Below, in pieces: positions 1-7,632 of a stretch of DNA of 32,970 bases. This stretch comes from Arthrobacter sp. GTDB lineage: Bacteria > Actinomycetota > Actinomycetes > Actinomycetales > Micrococcaceae. The notes beneath the pieces are model-generated. The model made no database searches, was not told the origin of the DNA, and saw only the letters and a list, made by a program, of their open reading frames with translations. The number at the start of each line of letters is the position of its first letter. Position 1 is the first letter of the stretch. The stretch is from assembly GCF_031179985.1 (NCBI RefSeq), contig NZ_JAPSHJ010000006.1:22775-55744 (forward strand). The letters are read 5' to 3'. Position numbers and translations under genes: made by a program.

Positions 1-202
1 ATCCTCACCCCTCAACCGTGCTGGCGGCGGCTTACCCTGCGGGGGAGGGAGCGTGTCGGCGAGGGGAAGATTGGGTTAACAGGATCTGCTGCCGACCGGA
101 ATGTGTGACTTTTAGGGCTGTGCCCGGAAAGAGTTCCCCCGCAATCCAGGGGCCGGCGTGGGCAGCCACGCTCAGAAGTTACGCATTTCGGGCATGCGGG
201 CC

Positions 203-550
203 TCAGCTTCCTGGCCTGGTGATGGATATGTTTCCGCTACCGGAGCTCTGTCGAAGGCAGTCCGCGATACGCTCAGCGTCATATTGTGTCGCTTCTTCCT
301 TGAACTTGATGCTCAAGTGCGTGGATGGCAGATTCGCGCTTTCAATTGATTCTTCGATAGTGGGATCTTCCAAACACTGGCCTAGCGGCCCTATGCCCTT
401 CGCGTCGAACAGGCTCACGAACCAGCGGTCAGACGTTCCGGTGGTGATGCCTGTTTGGCCGGGCCCGATTCCGCAGGCTGCCAAGGCAAGGGGCAAAAGG
501 CACGAACCCAGCAATTGATGTGTCCGCCGCTTCAATTTGAGGCTCGTCAT
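203..550 (-). CDS. Small secreted lipoprotein, unknown function
   Basis: A 115-residue protein. Its N-terminus is basic (KLKRR), followed by a hydrophobic stretch and a clear lipobox, LAAC, with the lipidated Cys at residue 26. It should therefore be exported and anchored to the outer face of the membrane. The mature part is short, with no domain I recognise; two further Cys lie near residues 59 and 98. A G-rich ribosome-binding site (GGGGGG, then TAAAAA) sits just before the ATG, which supports this start. The gene stands alone and is divergent from the metal-sensor gene at 661. The 202 bases downstream hold only a small hairpin (156-171, GCGTGG/CCACGC) that may help end its transcript. Coding status is well supported by lipobox and SD; the function is unknown. 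Confidence 0.7.
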   Translation of the reverse strand: MTSLKLKRRTHQLLGSCLLPLALAACGIGPGQTGITTGTSDRWFVSLFDAKGIGPLGQCLEDPTIEESIESANLPSTHLSIKFKEEATQYDAERIADCLRQSSGSGNISITRPGS

Positions 551-609
551 TTTTTACCCCCCATTATTGATGGCACTATTCCACATCGCTGGGGACAGGT
601 GAAGCGACA

Positions 610-620
610 TGTACTGTACA
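610..620. promoter_or_regulatory. Candidate operator of the CmtR-like sensor
   Basis: TGTACTGTACA is an 11-base imperfect palindrome (TGTAC arms around a central T) about 40 bases upstream of the chosen ATG at 661. A further CTGTAC half-site follows near 642. ArsR/SmtB sensors usually bind such repeats in their own promoter. The palindrome is seen; its role is inferred. Confidence 0.4.
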
Positions 621-660
621 GCTTTGCGTGAATCCAGCCAGCCCTGTACGTTTGACTGTC

Positions 661-987
661 ATGGAAACACTGACGCACTCGGCTGTGCTGGCCAGATTCG
701 GGTATGCCTTGTCTGACCCAACACGGGCCAAGATCCTGCTGGCGTTGCGGGAGGCTCCTGCCTATCCGAGTGACCTTGCCGAGCTGATCGGTGTCAGCCG
801 CCAAAGCATGTCGAACCACCTGACCTGCCTGCGCGGATGCGGTCTGGTGGTTTCCGTCCCCGAGGGCCGCAAGGCGAAGTATGAACTGGCGGACCCCAAA
901 CTGGGCCACGCCCTCACCGACCTTCTCGGCGTTGTTGCCGTGGCGCCGGAGTGCAGCTGCGGCGGCGACTTGAAGGACTGCTGCTGA
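661..987 (+). CDS. cmtR: ArsR/SmtB-family metal sensor, CmtR-like
   Basis: A 108-residue winged-helix repressor of the ArsR family. After the start (METLTH) come the typical helices around LSDPTRAKILLAL and the recognition region VSRQSMSNHLTCLRGCGLVV. Cys56 and Cys60 in TCLRGC occupy the place of the two DNA-recognition-helix cysteines that bind Cd/Pb in Mycobacterium tuberculosis CmtR. The third ligand there comes from the C-terminal region, and this protein ends in a Cys-rich tail (Cys98, 100, 107, 108). I infer a soft-metal (Cd, Pb or Zn) derepressed regulator. A GTG at 628 would add 11 residues, but the ATG at 661 leaves room for the palindrome at 610 as operator. The stop overlaps the next gene's ATG (TGATG), so the two are co-translated. 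The symbol rests on motif similarity only. Confidence 0.85.
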   Translation: METLTHSAVLARFGYALSDPTRAKILLALREAPAYPSDLAELIGVSRQSMSNHLTCLRGCGLVVSVPEGRKAKYELADPKLGHALTDLLGVVAVAPECSCGGDLKDCC

Positions 988-1622
988 TGAGCGCCGGGGC
1001 ACTGCACCCGCCGGCACCCACCGTGGAGCGCCGGGCCGTCCTGTCCCGCAGGATCAGGATTTTTGTCGCGGCAACAATCACCTACAACATCATCGAAGCA
1101 GTGGTCGCCATCAGTGCGGGAACGCTGGCTTCTTCAGCAGCCCTTGTGGCCTTCGGTCTTGATTCCGTCGTCGAAGTTCTTTCCGCGGCCGCTGTTGCCT
1201 GGCAGTTCGCCGCGCCGGACCCGGAGGCCAGGGAGAAGACGGCTCTGAGGCTCGTTGCCTTCTCGTTCTTCGCGCTCGCCGCCATCGTGACCATCGATTC
1301 ATCCCGCAGCCTGCTGGGCTTCGCCGAACCGCAGCATTCGCCGGTTGGCATCGCCTTGGCAGCCGTGAGCCTGGCTGTTATGCCCCTGCTTTCCTGGGCC
1401 CAGCGCCGTGCGGGCCGGGAACTGGGATCCAGATCTGCCGTGGCCGATTCCAAGCAAACACTGCTGTGCACCTACCTTTCGGCGGTCCTGCTCGCCGGAC
1501 TGGTCCTGAACAGCACTCTGGGCTGGACCTGGGCTGACCCCATCGCTGCCTTGGTCATCGCGGGTGTTGCGATCAAGGAAGGCCGTGAAGCCTTGCGCGG
1601 CGACTCCTGCTGCGCTCACTGA
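987..1622 (+). CDS. Short CDF-like cation efflux protein
   Basis: A 211-residue integral membrane protein with about five or six membrane segments. The second hydrophobic block, LVAFGLDSVVEVLSA, carries the FGLDS-type Asp site of cation diffusion facilitators, and ADSKQTLLCTYLS corresponds to the later metal-site helix (usually HxxxD in classical members). The C-terminal cytoplasmic metal-binding domain of ordinary ~300-residue CDF proteins is absent; the chain ends shortly after the last helix with a Cys-Cys-containing tail (DSCCAH). It starts inside the stop codon of the CmtR-like gene, so the pair forms a metal-responsive efflux operon. The likely role is export of a soft divalent metal; the ion cannot be read from sequence. 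Proteins of this short form are commonly annotated simply as cation transporters. Confidence 0.8.
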   Translation: MSAGALHPPAPTVERRAVLSRRIRIFVAATITYNIIEAVVAISAGTLASSAALVAFGLDSVVEVLSAAAVAWQFAAPDPEAREKTALRLVAFSFFALAAIVTIDSSRSLLGFAEPQHSPVGIALAAVSLAVMPLLSWAQRRAGRELGSRSAVADSKQTLLCTYLSAVLLAGLVLNSTLGWTWADPIAALVIAGVAIKEGREALRGDSCCAH

Positions 1623-1646
1623 TGGCTACAGCTAAGGCGGGTACGG

Positions 1647-2492
1647 CTAAGGCGGGCCGAGGATCCGGCGCGCCTCGTTCTGCGCCTCCAGCTCCTCAGG
1701 GGTCAGGGTCTGGCCCGCCAGGAAACCGGCGCCAGAGATGATCCTTCGCAGCTCGGCCACCGTGCGCGGGATGCTCACACCGTGATGGGCCATCGCATGG
1801 CAATTGGCGCAGAGGGGAACCAGATCTGTCACCGGATCCAGTTCGTAGTCCGCCCCGAGCCGTGGGATCGGAACGATGTGGTGGACGTGGATGAAGTCCT
1901 TCCCGATCTCGCCATACGTGATTTCGAAAGAGAAACCGCAGGCGGCGCAGGCGGTGCCGTGATGGGCCAGGCACGCACGCCGGGCTTCCGGATGCCTCTC
2001 ATAGCGGTTCACCTCGACCCTGCTGACAGCCTCTCCCGGGTATGTCCCAGGCGCAGGAAGGGTGGGGTCGGCGATCGGCGGCGGGCCCAACTCGCTCCAC
2101 AGCAGACGGACTTTCAGCTCCTCGGACGGCTCGATGGTGAGTCCGGAACCAGAAACGCCCTCCCAGGCCACACCCGGGGCCGCATCCAGGAGTATCTCCG
2201 GGGCAATCTGCTCACCGAAAGGCAGGAAGGCATCGAAGGCGACATCAACGCTGAGGGACGCCTCGCCTTCAACCGCGTACGGTTCTGAGAGTATTCTGCC
2301 GTGACCGATGAGCCCCCGGCCCGGGCGGCCCTGCAGAAGAAGCCAAGCGTCTGCACCGAAGGGGATGTCCTGGTTCCCGCCCACACTCCAGCTGCGCAGG
2401 AACTGGCCCGTTTCGGTCACCTGCTTCCTGACGGCCTCATAGTCCCAGTCGTGCCAACGATCCGGATTCCAGGCCAGGATAACGGCTGTCAT
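1647..2492 (-). CDS. EVE-HNH endonuclease, probable modification-dependent
   Basis: A 281-residue two-domain protein. The N-terminal part (about 3-135) has the look of an EVE/PUA-like modified-base reader: an AWNPDRW opening, GADAWLLLQGRPGRGLIGHGRI and SEPY. The C-terminal part (about 155-240) is an HNH nuclease of the McrA type, with a structural zinc pair Cys182-x2-Cys185, the catalytic HVHHIVP segment (His202, 204, 205) and Cys228-x2-Cys231-His with a following HH. EVE-HNH enzymes are known type IV restriction enzymes that cut DNA carrying modified cytosine. A GGAGAG ribosome-binding site lies 7 bases before the ATG. There is no methyltransferase beside it, as expected for a type IV enzyme. 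The nuclease assignment is firm; the EVE label is a motif reading and the recognised base is unknown. Confidence 0.82.
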   Translation of the reverse strand: MTAVILAWNPDRWHDWDYEAVRKQVTETGQFLRSWSVGGNQDIPFGADAWLLLQGRPGRGLIGHGRILSEPYAVEGEASLSVDVAFDAFLPFGEQIAPEILLDAAPGVAWEGVSGSGLTIEPSEELKVRLLWSELGPPPIADPTLPAPGTYPGEAVSRVEVNRYERHPEARRACLAHHGTACAACGFSFEITYGEIGKDFIHVHHIVPIPRLGADYELDPVTDLVPLCANCHAMAHHGVSIPRTVAELRRIISGAGFLAGQTLTPEELEAQNEARRILGPP

Positions 2493-2566
2493 GGCTTAAC
2501 TCTCCGCTGCCTCTGATCCAACTCTGCCGCTGATTGGCCGCTGTTCCTCAGCGAGACCGGGGCGCC

Positions 2567-3187
2567 CTACTCGAACCGGGAGGGATCGCCTGCTCCGCGC
2601 CGCACAACTTCCGCGGTTCCTCCCGAAAAGTCCACCACCGTCGTAGGCTCCGTTCCGCAGTCACCGGAATCTATGACCGCATCAACTTCGTTGTCCAGGC
2701 GTTCCTTGATTTCCCAGCCCTGGGTGAGCGGCTCCGCCTGGTCCGGCAGCAGCAGCGTGCTGGTCAGTAAAGGTTCCCCCAGCTCGGCCAGGAGAGCGTG
2801 GACAAACCTGTGATTCGGGATCCGGACGCCTACCGTCTTCTTTTTCGGATGCAGGAGACGGCGGGGAACCTCCCGGGTGGCGGGAAGAATGAAGGTGAAG
2901 CTGCCCGGCGTCACGGCTTTGATCTGGCGGAAGACGTCGTTGCCGATGTTCACGAACTGGCCCAGCTGTGCGAAGTCGCTGCACACCAGGGTGAAGTGAT
3001 GCTTGCTGTCCAGCTGGCGGATGGTGCGGATCCGGTCCAGCGCCTCTTTATTGCCCAGCTGTGCACCGAGGGCGTAGCAGGAGTCCGTGGGGTAAGCGAT
3101 GAGCCCGCCGTCCCGGAGCAAGTCCACTACCTGGTTGATGGCGCGCGGCTGGGGGTCCTCAGGATGAACATCAAAGAATCTGGCCAT
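2567..3187 (-). CDS. YciO-type Sua5/YrdC-family protein
   Basis: A 206-residue single-domain protein of the Sua5/YrdC/YciO/YwlC superfamily, whose best-known members make threonylcarbamoyl-AMP for the t6A modification of tRNA. The conserved nucleotide/threonine pocket is visible as GGLIAYPTDSCYALG (about 28-42), and PGSFTFILPATREVPRRLLHPKKKTVGVRIPNH matches the YciO branch much more closely than TsaC/Sua5. The family end PTTVVDFSGGTAEVVRRGAGD is also present. YciO paralogs usually coexist with a true TsaC, and their physiological role is less certain, so I do not assign t6A synthesis outright. Length is normal for YciO. It is a monocistronic reverse-strand gene about 75 bases upstream of the nuclease gene. 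Confidence 0.85.
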   Translation of the reverse strand: MARFFDVHPEDPQPRAINQVVDLLRDGGLIAYPTDSCYALGAQLGNKEALDRIRTIRQLDSKHHFTLVCSDFAQLGQFVNIGNDVFRQIKAVTPGSFTFILPATREVPRRLLHPKKKTVGVRIPNHRFVHALLAELGEPLLTSTLLLPDQAEPLTQGWEIKERLDNEVDAVIDSGDCGTEPTTVVDFSGGTAEVVRRGAGDPSRFE

Positions 3188-3261
3188 GGCACGAGCTTAC
3201 GGCTGAGCCGCGGTTACGGGCAGGGGGACACGATGGGCCAACCACGCAGGAGGGAGAACAG

Positions 3262-3690
3262 TCAGGCGCCGCTGATGCCAAAGAGTCCGATGATGAGGGC
3301 CATAACCAGGATGGTTACAAGTTCGTGGGCGCAATTCAGCACAGTCAGTCCGGCCGGCCGGTTATCGAAGGCATCGTGGGTGATGAAGCGGGCAGCGGTG
3401 AAACCCGCCCACAGAATAGCGCCGGTGATCAGGGAGTTGGCGAGGAAACTGCCGCCGTAAAAATCCTGGGCAATGGCCACCGAACCGGCCAGAACCCAGG
3501 CCGTTACGAAGCTGACCACGAGTGTGATCGCGATGGGCCGGATGGCGTCCCTTGAGTTCCCGCTGGGTTTGACGTTGGCCGTCTTCATCCAGTAATTGCC
3601 GAAGACCTTGGGCGTGTACCAGACCGAGCCAACAACCATGCTGGAAAGCGTGGCCAACAGTACGGCCCAAAAGTTGATCTCTGGAATCAT
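3262..3690 (-). CDS. DUF1761 family membrane protein
   Basis: A 142-residue protein with four predicted membrane helices (about 8-28, 52-72, 84-106, 118-138). The opening INFWAVLLATLSSMVVGSVWYTPKVFGNYWM and the GGSFLANSLITGAILWAGFTAARFITHDAFDNRP segment are characteristic of DUF1761, a widespread small membrane family of unknown function. It lies 74 bases upstream of the YciO-type gene on the same strand and downstream of a terminator hairpin (3807-3854), so it probably has its own promoter in 3691-3800. Confidence 0.85.
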   Translation of the reverse strand: MIPEINFWAVLLATLSSMVVGSVWYTPKVFGNYWMKTANVKPSGNSRDAIRPIAITLVVSFVTAWVLAGSVAIAQDFYGGSFLANSLITGAILWAGFTAARFITHDAFDNRPAGLTVLNCAHELVTILVMALIIGLFGISGA

Positions 3691-3806
3691 GGCTTGCTCC
3701 TTGGATTCGATCTGTATTCGACAACTGCCAAATTCACACGACGTCGGACTTACTACCCTGCATAACCCTCATGGTGACTCATTCGGAAGTCTATCCATGG
3801 ACACAC

Positions 3807-3854
3807 AAAAGTCGGTGCAGTTGCCTGCGGGATTCGCAGAACAACTGCACCGAC
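3807..3854 (-). terminator. Rho-independent terminator of the DUF4383 gene
   Basis: A perfect 13-bp stem (GTCGGTGCAGTTG at 3811-3823 with its complement at 3842-3854) encloses a second short stem (CTGCG/CGCAG). On the reverse strand the hairpin is followed by TTTT. It lies about 80 bases beyond the stop of the gene at 3934-4395. Confidence 0.75.
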
Positions 3855-3933
3855 CGGTAGTTACGAACATTTCAGATTGCTATGAATCTTTCCTCATTCG
3901 CGGCTCCTTATTCCCGGCTTACGAATATCCGGG

Positions 3934-4395
3934 TTACCTGCGGTCCTCGGCCAGATGCCGGGAGAGAATCCAGCCGGCGCCAATCATCAAAAGACCCAAC
4001 ACCATGAAGGTCCAGTTGTCAGGGGTATTCAGCGACAGGAAATTGGCCGCCGAATCCACTCCGACACTAAGCCCGTAAATGCTGAGAACAATGTACAACG
4101 CACCAAATCCCATCAGGAAGTTCCGGGCGCCCATACCGCTGCGGCACATTCCCAAACCAATACCACCGACAACCAGATGCACGATATTGAGCAGCATGGA
4201 AACCTGGAACAGGTTAAGGAACATCGCTTGCGAATCGGGTCCAAAGAACCTTAGTTCGTCGTACTGCGTGGTGATACCCGGGATAAAGCCCAGGATGCCG
4301 ACCACGATCAAGAGGATACCAACACCCATGCCCACGTTCTGGACGTCTGTTCGTCCAAAATGTATGCCGTGAGCATGTGGGGATGCGGTAGTCAT
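3934..4395 (-). CDS. DUF4383 family membrane protein
   Basis: A 153-residue protein with four membrane helices. It begins with a short hydrophilic stretch (MTTASPHAHGIHFGRTDVQ). Then come VGMGVGILLIVVGILGFIPGITT, a loop with FGPDSQAMFLNLFQVS, LLNIVHLVVGGIGLGM, ARNFLMGFGALYIVLSIYG and a last helix FMVLGLLMIGAGWIL. This pattern is that of DUF4383 proteins, frequent in Actinobacteria and of unknown function. The reading frame extends upstream, but a strong ribosome-binding site (GGAGG, 7 bases before the ATG at 4395) fixes this start. Confidence 0.82.
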   Translation of the reverse strand: MTTASPHAHGIHFGRTDVQNVGMGVGILLIVVGILGFIPGITTQYDELRFFGPDSQAMFLNLFQVSMLLNIVHLVVGGIGLGMCRSGMGARNFLMGFGALYIVLSIYGLSVGVDSAANFLSLNTPDNWTFMVLGLLMIGAGWILSRHLAEDRR

Positions 4396-4528
4396 TTTCT
4401 GCCTCCAACCACTGTCTTGCGGACACTTCATTTTACGGCGGGTAGACGCAAAAAGCGCTGTGTGGCGCCTCGTTTGCATCGCCCGATGGGTACCTCTGCC
4501 CAGCGACAGATCCGGTCTCCTCTGCTGG

Positions 4529-4540
4529 TATGGGAATACT
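4529..4540 (+). promoter_or_regulatory. Possible -10 of a leaderless transcript
   Basis: TGGTATGGG ends six bases before the ATG at 4541 and resembles an extended -10 box. There is no Shine-Dalgarno sequence. This arrangement fits leaderless transcription, which is common in Actinobacteria. Inferred only. Confidence 0.35.
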
Positions 4541-5140
4541 ATGAGCCCTCTCAACAGCCTCGCAAAGACCATCCTCACAGCAGCCGTGCTGCTGCTTACT
4601 GCCGGGTGCAGCGTTGCGGTTCCGGAGAGCCGGGCGCCCGAGCTGGGTGCCCTCCGGGTTGCTGATGGGAGTCCAGCCGGAAGCACGGCGGCTCCGGCGC
4701 TCAACCGTGCCGAGCAGCTCCTGCAAAAGGTGAACGTCCAGCCCTGGCAGAAGGACATGCCGGTGGTGGTGCAATCGGGCAACAAGGACATGCAGTGCTC
4801 CATCAGCGCCGACGCCGCCGCGTGCCACCTGCTGAGCGACGTGGTGCCCAGGCCCGTCGATGTCCGGGGGTACTGCGAGGGGGACAGCCAGTACCACGGG
4901 GGCTACGCCGTGGTGACGGTCGACGCCGGTGCACGGTACGGGCTCTGTGGCGACGGGATCTCACCGATGGAGGCGGAGAACATGGCCGGACCGGAGTTCC
5001 CCGGGCCGTGGCTGCAGGACGGTGAGGCCGTCCGAGTGGGCAGTATGGTGTGTGAGCGGACACCCGGCGCCGTCACGTGCGCCCACCTGCGGACCGGCCA
5101 TGGATTCCTGATCAGCGTGGACAATTACGAACTCTGGTAG
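4541..5140 (+). CDS. Cys-rich lipoprotein, DUF6636-like
   Basis: A 199-residue exported lipoprotein. A signal peptide ends in the lipobox LTAGC (Cys23). A variable Ala/Pro-rich linker precedes a domain (about 80-199) with six regularly spaced cysteines (QCS, ACH, YCE, LCG, VCE, TCA) and the ending TGHGFLISVDNYELW. This layout, including the TGHGF motif near the C-terminus, resembles DUF6636 extracellular domains of Actinobacteria, which probably form three disulfides. Function is unknown. The frame is open upstream, but the signal peptide begins at this ATG and a -10-like box sits directly in front. It is followed by the PerM-like gene on the same strand, with a small GGGGG/CCCCC hairpin at about 5165-5180 between them. 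Confidence 0.75.
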   Translation: MSPLNSLAKTILTAAVLLLTAGCSVAVPESRAPELGALRVADGSPAGSTAAPALNRAEQLLQKVNVQPWQKDMPVVVQSGNKDMQCSISADAAACHLLSDVVPRPVDVRGYCEGDSQYHGGYAVVTVDAGARYGLCGDGISPMEAENMAGPEFPGPWLQDGEAVRVGSMVCERTPGAVTCAHLRTGHGFLISVDNYELW

Positions 5141-5200
5141 TTGCCTGCGGTGCCTGTCGAAACCGGGGGAAGTGCCCCCTGCATGGCACGATGGAACACG

Positions 5201-6514
5201 ATGAAACTGCGCGCTGATCAGACTGGAGAACGTGGCCTTCCCATGCCCTTGTGGCTGCAGGGAGCGCTCGAATCGGCGCAGGCAGCCATCATTTCAGCGC
5301 TGGTGGTGATTGCACCCATCGTGGCTGTTTGGGTCACGTCCGGCTTCCAAAACTCCGGTTTCGAGGTCCTGGCCCGCTTGGCAGGACAGGCATGGCTATT
5401 GATTCACGGGGTGCCGCTGCACCTCACAACCGTTGAAGGGTCTGTGGCAAACCAGGCCGACGGCGGCACGCTCTCCTTGATTCCCTTGGGGCTGACCCTC
5501 ATCCCGTTCCTGCTCGCCTGGCGCGCAGGACGCCGCCTCGCCAGGGCCTCCTACACCGACCAGCTGTGGCAGGCTCTGCTGGGCTCCTGGTTGATATACG
5601 GAGCGTTCGGAGCCGCTACCGGTTTCGTGTGCCGTACTGCAGACGTCGGGATCAACCTCTGGTTCGCTGCCCTGATACCGCTTGTCCCTTTCGCACTGGG
5701 CATGGTGGTTGGCGCGCGCCGGGAAGCCGGGTCCTGGAGCCGGCTGATCGGCGTCGACGCTGTGGCCTGGATCTCGCGGACCAGCCAGCATTCCCGCTGG
5801 GCAGGAACCTATGTGGCATCAGTGGTCAAGGCCGCCACAGTGGCAGTTATTGCCGCCTTCGCGCTGTCCTCGGCGCTGCTCGCTGCGAATCTGCTGATCC
5901 ATTGGGACCTGATCATCGCCGTGTATGAAGGGCTCGACGCCGGGGCGATCGGCGGTGCCGTGCTCACCATTGCGCAACTGGGATACCTGCCCAACCTCGC
6001 CGTTTATGCGCTCGCCTGGACGTCCGGCTCGGGCTTTGCCCTCGGAGTAGGATCCCAGGCAGGGCCGCTGGCCACCGCCGTGGGTCCCTTGCCGTCCATC
6101 CCCGTTTTCGCTGCCCTGCCTGCGGGCTACCTCGAGTATGGGTTTGTGGCACTTGTGGTGCCTGTACTGGCAGGGATCCTTGGTGGATGGTGGTTCTTGC
6201 GGGCAGGGGAGAACCACTTCGATGAATGGCTGGCCATTAAGATCCGGGCCCGTTGGTTCACTGCGACCGTTTCCACGCTCGCCCTGGGGGTCATGATCGG
6301 CGCGGTGGCTGGAGTCCTGGCAGGTGCATTGGCCTGGCTGGCTCGCGGTTCCGCCGGAATGGGCCGTCTCACCGACATCGGCCCTGACCCAATGTGGACG
6401 GCAGTCTGGCTGGCAGCGGAAGTGGGCACCGGCGTCGTGATCGGTTACGCGGCGGGACCCTGGCTGGAACGGCAGCAGAACGTCCCGGAAGAAGATCTGC
6501 AAAGCGCTGTTTAG
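5201..6514 (+). CDS. PerM/DUF6350 integral membrane protein
   Basis: A polytopic membrane protein of about 437 residues with roughly eight to ten hydrophobic segments, starting with LESAQAAIISALVVIAPIVAVWV. The motif GSVANQADGGTLSLIPLGLTLIPFLLAWRAGRRLAR is typical of DUF6350, the family of mycobacterial PerM (Rv0955), a membrane protein linked to cell division and persistence. Context agrees: in M. tuberculosis perM sits directly upstream of purN and purH, and purN follows here after one small gene. The start is uncertain: ATGs at 5183 and 5201 are both possible and neither has a strong ribosome-binding site. I chose 5201 because family members begin close to the GERGLPMPLWLQG segment. Confidence 0.8.
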   Translation: MKLRADQTGERGLPMPLWLQGALESAQAAIISALVVIAPIVAVWVTSGFQNSGFEVLARLAGQAWLLIHGVPLHLTTVEGSVANQADGGTLSLIPLGLTLIPFLLAWRAGRRLARASYTDQLWQALLGSWLIYGAFGAATGFVCRTADVGINLWFAALIPLVPFALGMVVGARREAGSWSRLIGVDAVAWISRTSQHSRWAGTYVASVVKAATVAVIAAFALSSALLAANLLIHWDLIIAVYEGLDAGAIGGAVLTIAQLGYLPNLAVYALAWTSGSGFALGVGSQAGPLATAVGPLPSIPVFAALPAGYLEYGFVALVVPVLAGILGGWWFLRAGENHFDEWLAIKIRARWFTATVSTLALGVMIGAVAGVLAGALAWLARGSAGMGRLTDIGPDPMWTAVWLAAEVGTGVVIGYAAGPWLERQQNVPEEDLQSAV

Positions 6515-6558
6515 CGCCTTTCCCCTCCGCGTCATCCGCTTACCGCAACTCGAGGCGG

Positions 6559-6984
6559 TCAGGACATCCCGGGCAGCTTGTTCTCCAGTTCCGTGCGGCA
6601 TTCAGAGGTGGCCCGCTGGGTCAGGGCTTCACGCTGGCACTGCTGGAAGTCGCTGAACTGGTTGAAGAACGCGCCCACCATAAGGAGCACCATGACCATG
6701 ACGCCGGAAACCAGCAGCCCGGTGATGACCCCGAACAGCACCAGCTTGGATTCCTTCCGCGTGATGGCGCGGATCAATACGATGATCCCCAGCGCGAGGC
6801 TGGCTGCTGTAAGAATGGCCGACAGCCAGACGTAGGCGATATCCAGCTGGATCACGAAGAGGGACCCCAGGACCACCACGATAAAAAGGCGGAAGAGGGT
6901 GTGCGTCTTGGCGAGCGAAGCCTGCGCGGCCTCGCTGAGCGGCTGCCCGGCGCGCTGCATGCCGGGATCCTGTGTGGGGTTCAT
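6559..6984 (-). CDS. Small membrane protein, unknown function
   Basis: A 141-residue protein with a hydrophilic N-terminus (MNPTQDPGMQRAGQPLSEAAQASLAKTH), three hydrophobic segments (about 32-48, 52-71, 80-106) and a C-terminal hydrophilic tail with two cysteines (QCQREALTQRATSECRTELE). I do not recognise the family. It lies on the reverse strand between the PerM-like gene and purN, convergent with the former and divergent from the latter. Base composition and codon use look normal for the window. Confidence 0.65.
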   Translation of the reverse strand: MNPTQDPGMQRAGQPLSEAAQASLAKTHTLFRLFIVVVLGSLFVIQLDIAYVWLSAILTAASLALGIIVLIRAITRKESKLVLFGVITGLLVSGVMVMVLLMVGAFFNQFSDFQQCQREALTQRATSECRTELENKLPGMS

Positions 6985-7010
6985 GTTTTCAAGCCTACGC
7001 GAGCGGCCCC

Positions 7011-7022
7011 TAAGCTAGAGCC
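7011..7022 (+). promoter_or_regulatory. Possible -10 for a leaderless purN transcript
   Basis: TAAGCT (7011-7016) lies six bases before the purN ATG, and no Shine-Dalgarno sequence is present. The spacing would place the transcription start at or next to the A of ATG. Inferred from spacing only. Confidence 0.35.
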
Positions 7023-7616
7023 ATGCGTATCGTAGTCCTCGTTTCCGGCACCGGCTCCAATCTCCAGGCCGTCATCGACGCCGTCACGGCAGGCGAGCTG
7101 GATGTCGAGATTGCCGCTGTGGGTGCGGACCGTCCCGGCACCTACGGCGTGGAACGCTCAGCCGCAGCTGGGATCGATACCTTTGTGGTCGATTTCAAGG
7201 CTTACTCCGACCGTGCTGAATGGAATGCGGCGCTGACTCACGCCGTCGCCGCTTACAACCCGGACGTTGTGGTGTCCTCGGGTTTCATGCGCATTGTGAG
7301 CCCGGGATTCATCGAGGCGTTCGAGGGCAAATACCTCAACACCCATCCCGCCCTGCTGCCCGCTTTTCCGGGAGCCCATGGGGTGCGCGATGCCATGGCC
7401 TACGGCGTGAAGGTTACGGGCTGCACTGTTCACTGGGCTGACGCGGGGGTGGACACAGGCCCCATTATCGCCCAGGAGGCCGTGGCCATCGAGGACGGCG
7501 ATACCGAAGAGAGCCTCCACGAGCGCATCAAGCTGGTGGAGCGACGGCTGCTGGTGTCCACTCTGGCCGTGCTGGCAGCCGAGCACAAGACCGGCCAACT
7601 GGCGCCCCGCAGCTAA
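7023..7616 (+). CDS. purN: Phosphoribosylglycinamide formyltransferase (PurN)
   Basis: A 197-residue cytosolic enzyme that transfers the formyl group of 10-formyltetrahydrofolate to GAR, the third step of purine synthesis. The phosphate-binding loop SGTGSNLQA is at 8-16. The catalytic residues Asn106, His108 (LNTHPALLPAFPGAHG) and Asp144 (GVDTGPIIAQ) fall at the same numbers as in the E. coli enzyme. Length is normal. Unlike mycobacteria, where purH follows at once, here two reverse-strand genes (7633-9750) separate it from purH. The lack of an SD sequence together with a -10-like box at the right distance suggests a leaderless mRNA. Confidence 0.97.
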   Translation: MRIVVLVSGTGSNLQAVIDAVTAGELDVEIAAVGADRPGTYGVERSAAAGIDTFVVDFKAYSDRAEWNAALTHAVAAYNPDVVVSSGFMRIVSPGFIEAFEGKYLNTHPALLPAFPGAHGVRDAMAYGVKVTGCTVHWADAGVDTGPIIAQEAVAIEDGDTEESLHERIKLVERRLLVSTLAVLAAEHKTGQLAPRS

Positions 7617-7632
7617 ACAACCGGGCTTTCAC

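Noticed and set aside
18..518. Forward open frame of 166 codons
   Set aside because: It lies antisense to the lipoprotein at 203-550, which has a lipobox and a good ribosome-binding site. The forward translation has no recognisable signal, start site or domain.
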